Source: Trebouxia sp. TZW2008 (taxonomy: Eukaryota > Chlorophyta > Trebouxiophyceae > Trebouxiales > Trebouxiaceae). Taken from it: a stretch of DNA of 64,000 nt. The first letter of the stretch is position 1, and every line of letters begins with the position of its first letter. The notes beneath the pieces were generated by a model. The model was not told the origin of the DNA, ran no database searches, and saw only the letters and a list, made by a program, of their open reading frames with translations. Below, piece after piece: positions 1 through 11,320 of the stretch. The stretch covers positions 1 to 64,000 of the forward strand of contig BDIU01000038.1 in the NCBI GenBank assembly GCA_002118135.1, read 5' to 3'. A program made the position numbers and the translations under genes.

Positions 1-522
1 CCCTTGCTGACAGAGGAGAATTTGGCATCTCCATACGCCACAATGGTACTTCGCTTGCTCTGATTGATGGTGTTGCAAGCACTTCGCAAGGCTGCCTGCC
101 GCCTTATTTTGTGCTTTCGTCTTAGCTTACGATGGCATGGCTTGCCAAAGTATTCAGAAACAAGTGTTTCATGTTGCACTTTCCAGCGTATGTGCGTGCA
201 GTATGCCTGGACATTGGCAACCTTGGGGGTAGGTGTTGCCAGCAAGGCTTGTTGTACAGCTGGCGCACTGAGAAGCCATTTGTCAGCTTTCGCTTTGTGT
301 TCCCTGCAGCCGCTGACTCACAATGCAGCCGCTGAGATTGCATTGTATTCAATGCATTGTCTTATGCCAATGAAATCTGTGCAATTCGGTAACTTGACTT
401 CTGTAAAGGCACTTTATGGCAACAAATTGCAGTGTTATTGCAATGTGAGCTTGACTTTTGGTGCAAACTTGTGCCTTCAGAAATGGCACATTTTGACAAC
501 TTTTAAGACATTGCAGATTTCC

Positions 523-1805
523 TCACCTGTGCAGGCCAGAATGATTTATGGCTATGAAAGCCCTGCTGTTGCTGAGCTGGGGCAGCAACGCAAAAAGTCT
601 GGGGTGTTCCAGTCCTGCTGCAGCTGCTGCTTCATAGTCTGTCAGCATGTAGAGTGACCATGGCAGGTACAGCTCCGCCGTGCTCGTCAGGCTTTGCTCT
701 GTCACTGGCAAGGGGCCAATGTTGGTATGCATGGTGTTGACAAGGGCCTCAATATCAGCCATGGCAGCTTTTGCCAATACCCCGAGGCTGGTGAATCTTG
801 GCAGCAAAGCTGCTGCTGTGAGATTGGGCGTTGTCCCTGCCCATAACACCAGTTGTGCCCAAGAGTTGAGCTTGGCTGCTGTCAGCTCTGGGATGCTAGC
901 TAGGGCTTTGAGCCTGAATCTGACCCACTTGCGCGTCCTGCTGCTGAAGTTGACGCTGACATGGTTGGCTGCATTGATCTGGCCCATCATGGAGCTTTCT
1001 TTCAAGATCTGCAGTGACACTTGAACAAGCTTTGTAACCTCGTGCAGAGCAAGTGTTGAAGTGTTGAAGTGCCAAAGTCAATGCTTATGTGTCAGTGCCA
1101 GTATCCTTATCATGCACCAGTGTCTTGATAAGCCAGTGCCAGTGATTATGTGCCAGTCTGTAACAGAGTTACGTCTTCAGATCCAGGAATTAACATGTCG
1201 GCACTTAGATTCGGACTTTTGCGCACAAGGTGCTAAGAGCTCAAGTTCGAGTCCTCTCCACAAAATAGTCGTGGGTTCGAATTCGGTATGTTACACAGTC
1301 TTTGTGTGCCAGGGTCAGTGATTATGTGCCGGTGCCAGTCTCATTAGCACATGCCAGTGTCTTGATGTGCCAGTGCCAGTGCCAGTAAAATGCAGGACTA
1401 TTACAACAGGTCAGAGGTGGTGTTTTGTTTCAGGGCGGCAACTTACCGGCTTTAGCCATGTCGGTCTTTCTGGCTTTGTGCTGTCTGCGGGCAGCTGCTG
1501 GTCGAATTTTCAGGCTCATTGCTAGCTCTGGGTCAGTCAATGCTTTGAACTGCTCACACCTGGGGCCAGTGGCATGGCTGATGGCTGCATAGCAATGATC
1601 AAGCATGGTCTGCCATTGCAAATTGCTGCTGCCAGAAGACAGGTTGGGCAGGGGCTGGCGGGCACGAACCAGCCGCAGCACATGCAGAGTAGCAAGCAAA
1701 TGGCCCCTTTGCAAAATGGCATTGTTAAGGTTCACTGCAGTGCGGACAGTCGGCAGCAGATTGGGGAAGCCAGCCTTCTTGAACACGGCATTTGCACCAA
1801 TCTGA
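523..1805 (-). CDS. Unknown protein, two internal exons of a minus-strand gene (partial)
   Basis: Two long minus-strand open stretches with good splice signals. The upstream one (about 1799 to 1447) ends at a GTAAGTTG donor. The second (about 1018 to 531) ends at an AG|GTGAGG donor after SGLHR. Together they would encode about 280 residues with no signal peptide or membrane segment. The second exon holds a basic helix-like motif, NHVSVNF followed by RTRKWVRFRL, then an Ala/Leu-rich stretch. I do not recognise the family. The motif vaguely recalls N-terminal parts of mobile-element-associated proteins in algae, but that is only an impression. The start is not identified. A minus-strand ORF at 2292-2603, ending near a possible GTACGC donor, could be its 5' exon. 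If so, the gene is divergent from the M18 peptidase. Confidence 0.4.
1048..1395. repeat. Degenerate GTGCCAGT-type minisatellite
   Basis: Words such as GTGCCAGT and GCCAGTGATTATGTGCCAG recur irregularly from about 1060 to 1390, interrupted by a unique stretch (1190-1300). The tract lies between the two exons of the unknown minus-strand gene, so it is probably intronic. Confidence 0.55.
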
Positions 1806-2756
1806 ATGACTCACAGTGACTTTTGATTGGCCCTTTGTCGTCTCTGAGTCCGGGCTGACATCTACACATGTGCTGCACAACACCCCAGCCTGCAAAAGCA
1901 GTTTGAAAGTGTGAAACTCTTTATTTCATGTAACAATCCTAATCTTGCAAGTGCTGTGCAAGTGTACAGGTTGCCCTTGAATATCTGATACACAAACTTG
2001 TCAGTACTGCTCTGCAAGGCGTGAATGCTTACCATTATATGCAGGTAAGTCTGTCCATGACTTGTTGGTATATGCTGCTGTTGCAAGCTTCTTACTGAAC
2101 AGTGTTCACCGAATATTGGAATGTGGCGCCTGCACTGTCATCGCGGGTGAAGATCAATCTAAAGTTGCACAGTAGCAAGCGTATGCAAGTCGGCTTGAGG
2201 CTGATGCCATCGCTAAGGCAAAGCCATACCCGATGAGGAGTGCCAAGCAGGTGGCAACACAGCGGAAGGGTGTCAGCGGCAGCTTTGAGGACTAGGCGGG
2301 CTCGGAATGAAAAGCCAGAAAGCGGGCTGCACAGCAGCTACAAAGTAAGCACAGCGGCGTGTCGAGAATCCTGAGTATCATTGGACAGGGGAAAAGGCGT
2401 ACTTGACACGCCACAAACGCGCTTTTGTGTGCCACGAACCCTTGAACCGAAGCTGGCAGCTCAAGCGAAGTGAGAATGAAAGGGTTTGGATAGCTGAAGT
2501 GTTCGCACAGTCTGCCGAACAAGTATGCGAATGAATCAGATGAGATGGTGCGAGCCAACGCTGTGTGTGTCGAGATGCCCGCCCCTTTGAAATTTGAATG
2601 CACCTAAAGACTGGCGCGCAGAGATCCACTTCCGAACGTGCTATGATACCGCCCTCAGCCCTTGACTAATCGGCTCCAGTTGCGGCCCCAGCCCGTGGTC
2701 CCAAACGTAACTCCAGCCTCTTTGAACCGCGTGTACAGGCTTAGAATGCGAAAGCA

Positions 2757-5700
2757 ATGCTGCAGCAGCTGAACTGGCCCTGCTCGTCCCGTCTAATCTG
2801 TTCTTCAAGGTTTTCTTGGCCGGCACGTAGTGCGACACGGTCCAAAGCAGTCTTTATCGAAAATTATAGCAGAACAAGGCAGATCAGGAAGCCCGTTCAA
2901 GTCAGAGCCTCCTTTAGCGTCGTTGAGGAACTAGCAGCAGCAAAGGCTGCAGATTCCGAGCGTGCTCGGTCCGCCGCTGGCCCCAGCAGTTTTTCGCAGA
3001 TGAGTGCAGCTGAGGGCTGCTTAAGGTTCATAAACTACGCCTGGACTCAATTTCATGCTGTTGGTGAGGGCTGTTGCTTTTGTAGCATCATGCACATGCT
3101 TCTGCATAGCAATCTATTTTCCGTCTGAGCATTTCTGTTTGTGTTCAAAAGCTCTTAGGTTTGAAAATTTGTACTATGTTACAGAGGAAGCGAGCAGGCG
3201 CCTGGCAGCAGTTGGCTTTCAGAAGCTTTCAGAAAAGCAGGAATGGAAGCTGAAGCCAGGAGGGCGATATTACTTCACCAGAAACCTATCGACAATTGTT
3301 GCATTTGCCGTTGGGGCAAAATATCAGCCTGGCAATGGGCTGCATATGATAGGCGCCCATACAGACAGGTTTGCCTTTGCTGGCTTTCTGTGTGCAGAAC
3401 ATACAACAATGTTGCATTAGAGCATATAAATACAGCGGCATCAGCCATTGCATTCAGTAGATGCAGCATCATTGGAGGCAATCTGCTGCAACATTGATCT
3501 GAGTGCTGAGATTGCATGTAAGCATGCAAGGGACCCATCTTGTAGGCCTGAATCTGTTGCTTGTTGTGTATGTATCTAGTTTGCATGTTTCCTGCAGTCC
3601 ATGCTTGAAGCTCAAGCCTGTCTCGAAAAGCGTGAAGTCCAATTACCTCACAGTCAATGTTGAGACATATGGTGGAGGGCTTTGGCACACCTGGTTTGAC
3701 CGCGATCTGTCTGTTGCTGGGCGGGTCCTTATCAAGAAGGGGGATCAGCTTCAGCACAAGCTGGTCAGTGCTCTTCCCCACATGTTTGCCAACTTGTGAA
3801 GCCCTTGCACTTTGAGAACCCTGCACCCACATTGGGTTGTGCCGCACTGTTTGTGGCCACTCCTGACATCTAGCTTGACTGGATGCTGGGGCTGTTGTAC
3901 CATTGCATGCATCATTGCTTTGGGAAGCTGTGTGGTTTGCTTGCCACTATGCAAACGGCCACCCATGCATTAGGACAGTGCTTTTGCAGCTACACCAAAG
4001 GCGCAACCTTAAACCAAACTGGTTGGGGACATTTGGTTGGTCCAGTAGGTACCTAGCTGGGCCTGCTGAGCCTGTCTAGCATACATCTAGAATGCAATGA
4101 AATGAATGAATGAATGAATGTATGAATGTATGAATGAATGAACCAACCTTGAACGATTGATGCCCATTGGCAGCAGAAGTGTGCAGCAACAGCTTGTGGC
4201 ATCCTGCTGCTGTGCCAAGCTAGCATTTTGAAGCCTTTGGTCGGAAAGCTTCAGCACCAACTCAGCTGCAGACACCCTCAGACACACTCAACCCACAAGC
4301 TGAGGCATACATGTGCTTACGATTTACGTCACAGGACACCAACAAGCCTTTGGCCGCCTTTGCAGGTCAAAATTGAGAAGCCAATCCTGCGCATTCCAAT
4401 GCTGGCAATCCACTTGAACCGTGACATCCTGTCAGAGGGCTTCAAGATGAACAAGCAGACCCATCTGGTCCCTGTGTTGGCGTCTGCAGTCAAGAAGGCT
4501 GTCAATGCACCTGCAGCCAATGGTGCTCAGGGCGCTGCTGCTGCTGCTGATGGGCAGAACAAGCGACAGAAGGTGGACGGCGCTGGGGATGCTGCAGACA
4601 CTACACCCAGGACAGTCAAGGTCAGACACAGCAATTTTGCTAAATTCAAACCGGCAACTGCAGCCAGCTGTCATCAGGACCATGGCATTGCACTGCACTG
4701 TGCTTGTCTGTCTGCATGCCTGCATAGGCCCAGTGCTCAACAGCTGTGTACTCACTACCTGTCGGAGACAAAGGTCACAGCAGATGAGCTATGCAGACCT
4801 GGGCATGCATTCTCAAACATGGTTGTTTGTCATATGCATGTATGGCATGGTTCTCACTAACTTCTTTGCTTGCTGTTGTGCAGTTTGAAGACAAGCATCA
4901 CAGCAGCCTTCTGAAGGTGGTTGCAGACCAGCTCAAATGCAGTCCATCAGACATTGTAGACTTTGAGCTGAATGTCTGTGACACTCAAGACGGTGTCATT
5001 GGAGGTGAGACTTGTGAAATTGATTGTTTTGTTCACTTATGGTCATGTATGCATGGTGTCTGTACTTCGCACTGACTTGATTCCACAGGTGCTGTTTGCG
5101 CATGTGCAATTGTTCAGCAGGGACTGGTTCATGCACCTCAGCACCTGGACACAATACATACATAGCACCTGCATGACCATAGCTCCCCTGCGCTGGTCCT
5201 ATATAGCACAGATGTCTAACATGTTTGCAATTAATGCATAGCAAGATGTGCATTGTCTTCACCTTGCATTCAAGAACTTAAGCAGGCAGCCAGCATATTT
5301 ATTTATGCCCGTACCTAGCACCCTAACCTTAATTACACAGAGAAGGCCCTAATGCCTTGCACAAGCTCTGCTGAACTAGTCCACTCACATGATGATAAAA
5401 TCCGTCGCATGCAAATGGCCACCTCACATGCCTGTGGTGGTAATAAGCTAAGCATACTAGACACAATCTGCTTCTCTGCAGGCATTGACAATGAGTTCTT
5501 ATTCACTGGCAGGCTGGACAACTTGGGCATGAGCTATTGCAGCTTGGCCGCATTGTTAGACTGCTATCCCACAGAAGGTCACCTATCAGATGAGTCAGCC
5601 ATCAAAGCCATAGCGCTCTTTGACCATGAAGAAGTTGGCTCAGCCTCTGCTCAAGGTACCCTTTGCTTTGCATGTGCCCTGTGCATGACACATGTGTTTG

Positions 5701-8477
5701 CACTGCGGCCCACCTTTCCTGTCGGAGTCTGACGGTCAGTGCATGTGACAAGCACGAGTGGCCGATTGGGTCTCGGCGTTGAACATTATCAATGCCTGGC
5801 AGATGAGTCAGCCATCCAGGCCTTAGCGCTTTTTTGACGATGAGGAGAATGGCTCAGTCTCTGCTCAAGGCACCATCCTGTGCCTTGCCTGTGCCCTGTG
5901 CATCACGCATAGTTTTGGACTGCGGCCCACCCGTCTGGTTGGTCCATGTAACAAGCGTGAGTGGCTGATTGGGCATCGTTGGCAGAGGTGATCAATGTCT
6001 CGCAGATGAGTCAGCCATCAAGGCCATAGCGCTGTTTGAGCATGAAGAAGTTGGCTCAGCTTCTGCTCAAGATGTCATTCTCTGCTTTGGTCTGCGCCTC
6101 AAAGATGCCTGTTCCATATATCATATGTTGCGTCGACATCAAAACCTGACTCAAGGATCAGTCCATGTAAGTGATGTGACTGCTTGATTGATGAACGGAC
6201 CTGAATGTAAGGATTGATCAATGCTGGCAACTAGGCCAGGTGGCAAGAGAGTCTGTCATACGGTCAGTATTGTGAGCTCATACTGACTGCAAGGGCAGTG
6301 TCTACAAATGCTGGATGCATGCATCGCAATGTCACGCAGAGTCTAGACAGCTGTAGACAACTGACCCATGGGAAGTCAACAATTGAATATGTTATGTGGT
6401 ACAGGGGCTGGCGGGCCTGTCATGCATGGATACCATCCACAGAGTGGCCAGCTTTCTTGTCTAGGGGCAAGAAAGAGTTGTTCGTTGGGCCATTTCACAA
6501 TGTTCCCTGGTCAGTAGCCCATGATTCTGTTGCATGCCGACCCTGACTCTTGCTGTTTTGGACAGGGGCTGGAGGTCCAGTAATGCACGACACCATCCAC
6601 AGAGTAGCCAGCATTCTTTCCCAGGGGCAAGAAGGAGCCATTCAGAGAGCTATTCAGAACAGCTTCTTAGTCAGCGCAGACATGGCTCATGCTGTCCATC
6701 CCAACTACAGTGACAAGCATGATGCTGAGCATGCGCCGCTGTTTCAGAAGGGAATCGTGATCAAGCACAACCAGAACCAGAAATACGCAACGAATGCAGT
6801 GACTGCAACCCTTTTCAGGTAAGGTGCTGAACACTCATCAGCTGCCCTGAGGTTGCTGATGGTATCCTTGAACAATTTGCTGCCTGGAGAATGCTGGTAG
6901 TGCTGTGAACAATGTGCTGCCTGTACATTGCTGCTGGTGTCTTTGCACAAGGTCAGCTGTGCGCCCGTAAAGACTATTTTGCACGGGCCTCCACATCAGT
7001 AGATCTGTGAAGCCAGAGTGCTTGCAAGGTCTGTGCCCGGCAGTACTCTCATTGCAAAGTATTGTGGACCAGCCTTCATCGTATGCAAGGTGGGGTTGGC
7101 GCAGTGAGAACAGTGCGCGGCACTCACTTTGCATACGATGCGCGTTGAACCACAATGCTGTGCAGTGCTCACTGCTCCTGAAAAGATTGAGCAGAAATGG
7201 CTTGCTTGCGCCTTGTAATTGCAGATTGATAGCAAAATCAGGCATCCATTGATACCAAACGCAGCATGAATGTTATCCATTACAGCTCCAATATGCAGAC
7301 ACACTCCTGTAAGCGCTGGCGGCTTTGCTGTTGTGCCAGGACTGAGTCTGGTCATGCTGATTGAACAAGCAATGCTTGGGTTTTGATGATGCTATGACAC
7401 AGGCTTAGTACAGCTGAGCGCTGTAGTCCTGAAGAGTTGCTTGCATCAGAGTCAACAAGGCACATATATGCTTTTGAGCCGGGTCCAGGCAGCCTTCACC
7501 CACAGAGGCTCCCTTTTGGCATGATGGCATATCCTTGTCCTTTTGTTTCGTTTCTCAGGTAGACAGACTGTGCATGCAGGGAATTAGCGCACAAGAAAGG
7601 CATCCCAACACAGGAATTCAGCATCCGCAATGACATGCTATGTGGGTCAACAATCGGCCCAATTCTAGCCAGTGGCATCGGGTGCAGAACTCTGGATGTA
7701 GGAGCGCCTCAGCTGTCCATGCACAGCATCCGTGAAATGTGCGGCACCAAGGTATGCAAAGGCTTCAAGAGTGTGTGTGTGGTGGATGTGATTGCGCATG
7801 TCAGTCAGCAAGCTGATGTGTGTGGCACAAAAGATGAAGGTGCAGCTTCAAGCACGCACTTTCGATCAAGCCCACCAGCTGTCTATGCACAGCACTTGTG
7901 AAATGTGCGGCACCAAGTATGATCATAAAATCACAGCTTTGAGCACAGCGTTTGTGCATAAATATCCCATCTGTCCATGCGTAGCATCCGTGAAGTGTGC
8001 GGTACCAAGGTATGCACTTAAGATCAAGCTGAGCATGGTGCATGAAAGTGTCTGACTCATGTATGTCAATCTCTTTGCTGAAGCAGCAGGCCCTGTGACT
8101 GATCATAGCTTTCTAATGTGGGTTCATAGTGTCCCTGTTTCAAGCCATTCTGACCAAGGCTGCTCAAGCTCTCCATTTCATGACGTGATAAGAGGCTTCG
8201 CAATTTTTTAGATTGTATTGAAGGTGACTTCTCAACGTATACAAAGTCTCAATTCCAGACGCTGAGCTGCAGCTGCTGCTGCAAGCATTGTCGGCTTTGC
8301 TAGGCTGGTTTCCACTGGGTTTGTGCTGGATTGCAGGACATTGAGTACTCATACGAGCATTTCAAGGCGTTCTTTCAAGACTTCACAGCCTTGGACACAG
8401 ACACAGACTTTGACAGTTTGTCACCACCAGACATCCAGGGCACAATGATTGACACGCCTTGTGGGCACATTCACTGA
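2757..8477 (+). CDS. Aspartyl aminopeptidase, M18 family (DNPEP-like), nine exons
   Basis: A zinc-dependent exopeptidase that removes N-terminal Asp/Glu. Exons: 2757-3063, 3185-3368, 3598-3763, 4366-4620, 4884-5004, 5482-5655, 6566-6818, 7580-7751, 8337-8477. All junctions are GT-AG and keep frame, giving 590 residues. Family landmarks are all visible: GAHTDS (His161, Asp163), [28 protein letters not shown] (Glu394-Glu395), [12 protein letters not shown] (Asp441), and HSIREM (His535) near the C-terminus. These match the two-metal site of M18 enzymes. The first ~70 residues are Ser/Arg/Ala-rich and absent from cytosolic DNPEP, which suggests an organellar transit peptide (inference). Exon 4 carries an Ala-rich, lysine-containing insertion of about 40 residues (near residues 270-304). 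TGTAA follows 19 nt after the stop. Introns 6, 7 and 8 neighbourhoods contain duplicated exon pieces, described separately. Confidence 0.95.
4094..4142. repeat. (GAAT)n microsatellite in M18 intron 3
   Basis: About ten GAAT-type units with occasional GTAT variants (ATGAATGAATGAATGTATGA). It lies inside the 602-nt third intron of the aminopeptidase gene, with no sign of function. Confidence 0.85.
5583..6110 (+). repeat. Three tandem copies of the M18 exon 6 3' end plus intron
   Basis: The word TGAGTCAGCCATC recurs at 5591, 5804 and 6007 (periods 213 and 203). Copy 1 is the real exon end with a GTACCC donor. Copy 2 (about 5798-5880) has an extra T in a T-run that shifts frame, and GC in place of the donor GT. 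Copy 3 (about 6003-6085) keeps an open frame through [14 protein letters not shown], is preceded by a CGCAG acceptor-like sequence, but has ATGTC where the donor should be. Downstream intron sequence such as ACTGCGGCCCACC is duplicated too, so whole exon-intron segments were copied. Confidence 0.9.
6401..6665 (+). repeat. Upstream echo of the M18 exon 7 5' end
   Basis: From AGGGGCTGG at 6403 to about 6500 the sequence resembles exon 7 and its acceptor (AGGGGCTGG at 6564), an offset of 161. Shared words include ACCATCCACAGAGT and GGCCAGC/AGCCAGC. The echo diverges: it has an in-frame TAG (TTGTCTAGGGGC) and GTTGTTCGTTGG where exon 7 reads GCCATTCAGAGAGC. Only the downstream copy gives the conserved protein. 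Confidence 0.85.
7711..8016 (+). repeat. Two echoes of the M18 exon 8 3' end
   Basis: The zinc-ligand segment CTGTCCATGCACAGCATCC at 7713 recurs at 7879 and 7971. Copy 2 reads CACTTGTGAAATGTGCGGC and has lost one G of the donor (CCAAGTATG). Copy 3 has CGTAGCATCCGTGAAGTGTG and a donor-like CCAAGGTATGC. The first copy is the functional exon, because its frame runs on to the exon 9 sequence. Confidence 0.88.
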
Positions 8478-9370
8478 CTGCAGCAGTCATGCGACTGTAA
8501 CAGATGACCTAAACACAATTGGCCTCATGCTTGATTACAAATTGCAAGCCTTGCAAGCACAGCAAAAGCCACTGCCACAAAGTGTCCTGTGGAATTTCAC
8601 GGCACAATCTGGGTTAATCGCTGTCGTTGCCGTCCATTCATCAGCTTTTTGCAGCATGCAAAACTCTACGGTTCCTGTGGAAATGGGCACAATGCAACTG
8701 ACCTGGGGTTCCGGATATGCTCTTGGCTAAAATAATGACATGGAAGGCAACGACTGAGAAATGTCTCTCAAGCAATTTATGTGTGTTGCATTTATTGCGC
8801 CGATGCCTACAACGCAGTTGATCACAATCTGTGCAAAGTGTACGGCAACAGCTCGAGTTTAATGGTGTTGCATGCAAAACTGACCTTCGAGTCTCCAACG
8901 CAAGGTTGCTGCGTTCATCTTCTTGTTTGGCGGTCTGCATGAGTAGGGCAAGTGACAGGGCGTGTGTCTTTTGCAACATTATTAGTCAGCAACGCTTCCG
9001 CCAGCTACAAATTTGCTGAAAGTGCGTGAAACTTGACAACAACAGGCCAAGGTTCGTGACGGCCCCAGCCATGCGCATTGAGGCAGATTTGCACGGCGTG
9101 CGAAACGTGCTATCTTTTGACCGCCATTTGATGCTCTTGACCATCGACGCAAGAGCGCACAAGTGCAACCTGGACGGCACATCAACTTGCAGCTTGACCG
9201 AGCCAGAGCTGGAAAGTTTCGTAAGCAAGCAAACTCCACTGGCAGTCCTGCCGAGCCCCTGCAAAATACCTTGTTTGCGACAGCGGCATCTCCAGGTACG
9301 AGCGCGTGTCTGCTGTAGTCCCGCGCATCCTTCCGACACAGGCCAAAGTGCGCATAAGCCACGCTGAGGC
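8478..9370. other. Intergenic stretch without a supported gene
   Basis: Downstream of the M18 stop. Open frames exist on both strands near 9000-9370, where GC is higher, which may reflect a CpG-rich promoter of the following ORF. None shows splice signals or a recognisable protein. Confidence 0.5.
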
Positions 9371-10459
9371 ATGCTGCGCTCCAGTCATTCTGATTCCCTC
9401 TCGCGCACTCGATGCCGACTGAAACTCTGCATTGCCTCCTGCAGTGGCCGAGCGTTAGCTCCTTTTCAGACTCACGGTCACCGCGGTGTCCGTTCTATGA
9501 TCTTTTCCAGCGACAGCGCTAATCTTGCGGAGCAAGTGACGCAGGCCCGAGCAAACTCGGGTCTGTCCGCCAGCACGGCGTCTGGATCAGAGTGGTCCGG
9601 CACAGAAGGCGAGCAGCCAGGCAAACAAGGCCGTGCGTGTCAGCAGGCTGCCGAGCTCATCAGGAAAGCCAAAAAGCTGCAACGTAAGCAAGCCATTTTG
9701 GATGCTTACCTGGACCAGAAAATCGTCGTCGAGGACACAGCGGAAGTCAATGCTGCGCGGCTGAGGCAGAAGCTGGACAAGCTTTGCACTCAGCTGCCTG
9801 CAGAAGACATCAAAGTTGTGAATCAGCGTGGGGACCACTACCTTCAGCACATTGAGTCATTGTGCCACCAGAAGCTCAAGCGCTCCTCCCACAGCTTAGG
9901 CAGCACAGCAGCAAGGGTTGCATTTGAAGCTGAGCAACAGTCAGACCCTAGCGAGGGACTCAACATCGTTCTTGCCCATATGCAAGCTGCTGTGCATGAT
10001 CATCAAGGACCACAGGCCAGACGAGGTGCAATGCAACAGGCAGCTGCAGATGTCACAACAGTGCTAGTCTATCCACAGCACTCAAGCTGGCAAGCCGAAT
10101 GTGACAGTGCCATTGCGAAACAAGTCAGGAAAGCCTGTTTGCGTGCACCTGGGTTTCAGTGCAAAAGGGCAGCTGCAAAGCTGAATGCAGCCTCATCTCA
10201 ATCTATTGAAGGCATAGCAAGCAGCTATTTCTGTGACAAGATAGTGACTCACTGGAATATTGGTGGGAATCAAGGTCACATGCACGACAAACTGCAAGCT
10301 ATGCTGCCCTTACTAAAGGAAGAAGAGGTTAGGCAGCAGGTGACTGCAGCAGCTCAAGCTTGTCAAAACAACATGGAAGGTTTGCGTGCTAACAAAAAAG
10401 CAAAGGAAGGGCGCAGAAGTCACATGAAACAGCAAGTGGCAACATTACGTCAGCAGTAA
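9371..10459 (+). CDS. Intronless 362-residue unknown protein, helical and basic
   Basis: A single open frame of 362 codons, long for this intron-rich region. The N-terminus is Ser/Arg-rich, and a second in-frame ATG at 9497 gives a shorter product. The middle (about residues 90-160) is charged and likely helical (QQAAELIRKAKKLQRKQAIL). The C-terminus is Lys/Arg/Gln-rich. There is no signal peptide, membrane segment or cysteine cluster. I do not recognise the family. It sits beside the repeat-rich 11-18 kb region and could be lineage-specific or part of a former mobile element. The lack of introns fits recent arrival or retroposition, but neither is shown. Confidence 0.5.
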   Translation: MLRSSHSDSLSRTRCRLKLCIASCSGRALAPFQTHGHRGVRSMIFSSDSANLAEQVTQARANSGLSASTASGSEWSGTEGEQPGKQGRACQQAAELIRKAKKLQRKQAILDAYLDQKIVVEDTAEVNAARLRQKLDKLCTQLPAEDIKVVNQRGDHYLQHIESLCHQKLKRSSHSLGSTAARVAFEAEQQSDPSEGLNIVLAHMQAAVHDHQGPQARRGAMQQAAADVTTVLVYPQHSSWQAECDSAIAKQVRKACLRAPGFQCKRAAAKLNAASSQSIEGIASSYFCDKIVTHWNIGGNQGHMHDKLQAMLPLLKEEEVRQQVTAAAQACQNNMEGLRANKKAKEGRRSHMKQQVATLRQQ

Positions 10460-10462
10460 TGT

Positions 10463-11040
10463 AGAGGTCTTACAAGTCCTTTGCATGGTGCGGATTGCTG
10501 CTTCAGCTTCAATTTGGGGTGTACTCTATGGGTTAGTCAGCCGTGTATGTTTCAGGTTTTCTGGGTTTGCAAAGCTGTTGTCCAAAAGTCCTGTGACTGA
10601 CCACTTCGCTACAATTTTGGGTTTGCATCAGAAAGCATCACTTCTGTTAGTGCAGTCTTTGCTGCAATAATATTAGTGATGTGTTTTCATGAGTCATATG
10701 TGGTTTCAGAGCGGTGCTCAAGTCAAATGAAACAGGTCCATAGCGTTTGCTCTGACTTGGTCTAGGTAGTCCAAATGTCTTGCAACAGCTCTCTGTCACG
10801 CATGCAAAGTTTGCATGCTGTGCACAACAACAAATGCCATGGACCATGCAGTTTTAAACCTCTCTCTTGTACATTCCTTTCAGTCTTCCAATCCCCATGA
10901 CCTACAGTAGCTACTGAAAGGTTTTCTGAGCTTTACATGCTTGCAATCAAAGCTTGCTAAATAGTATAACGTGCTCTCAGGACTAATACTTTTTCAGGAA
11001 TGTTTACTTCTTACCTGCAATGCTGTTTGCAAGTGTTCAC
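10463..11040. other. Intergenic stretch, nothing recognised
   Basis: Lies after the stop of the 362-residue ORF. I see no splice-bounded open frame, RNA gene or clear repeat here. Confidence 0.5.
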
Positions 11041-11320
11041 CTCAGCATAGTCCAGTCATACAGTCCAGTTTCGGCCTACCCTTTGCTGTAACAACCATCA
11101 CATACCCTTGTTGACGCATACATACGACTCGCAGTAGCTCACACCTGACTTTCCCTGGTTCCATCTTGCTGCACCTATCAACTCAGTACAGTCCAGTAAC
11201 ACAGTCCAATTTTGGCCAAGGCTCTGCTGCCACAACCATCACATAACTTTGTTGACACGTACATTCACATCACAGAAGCTCACCTCTGACTGTGCCTATC
11301 TTCATCTTGCTGCCATGCAT
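11041..11320. repeat. Imperfect 141-bp tandem duplication ending at an exon donor
   Basis: Words such as AACAACCATCACATA / CACAACCATCACATA and ATCTTGCTGC recur with an offset of 141 (TCCAGT at 11051 and 11192). On the minus strand the right-hand copy contains an exon end with donor (AGTCAGAG|GTGAGC). The left-hand copy carries a diverged echo of that donor (GTCAGGTGTGAGC). Confidence 0.75.

Noticed and set aside
1195..1300. tRNA-like B-box words (AAGTTCGAGTCC and GGGTTCGAATTC)
   Set aside because: Neither is flanked by a pairing T-stem, and no acceptor or D-arm folds with it, so I do not call a tRNA or SINE.
5793..8016. Treating the M18 echoes as a second, pseudogene copy of the whole gene
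   Set aside because: Only boundary segments of exons 6, 7 and 8 are copied, each next to its own exon. There is no second full gene.
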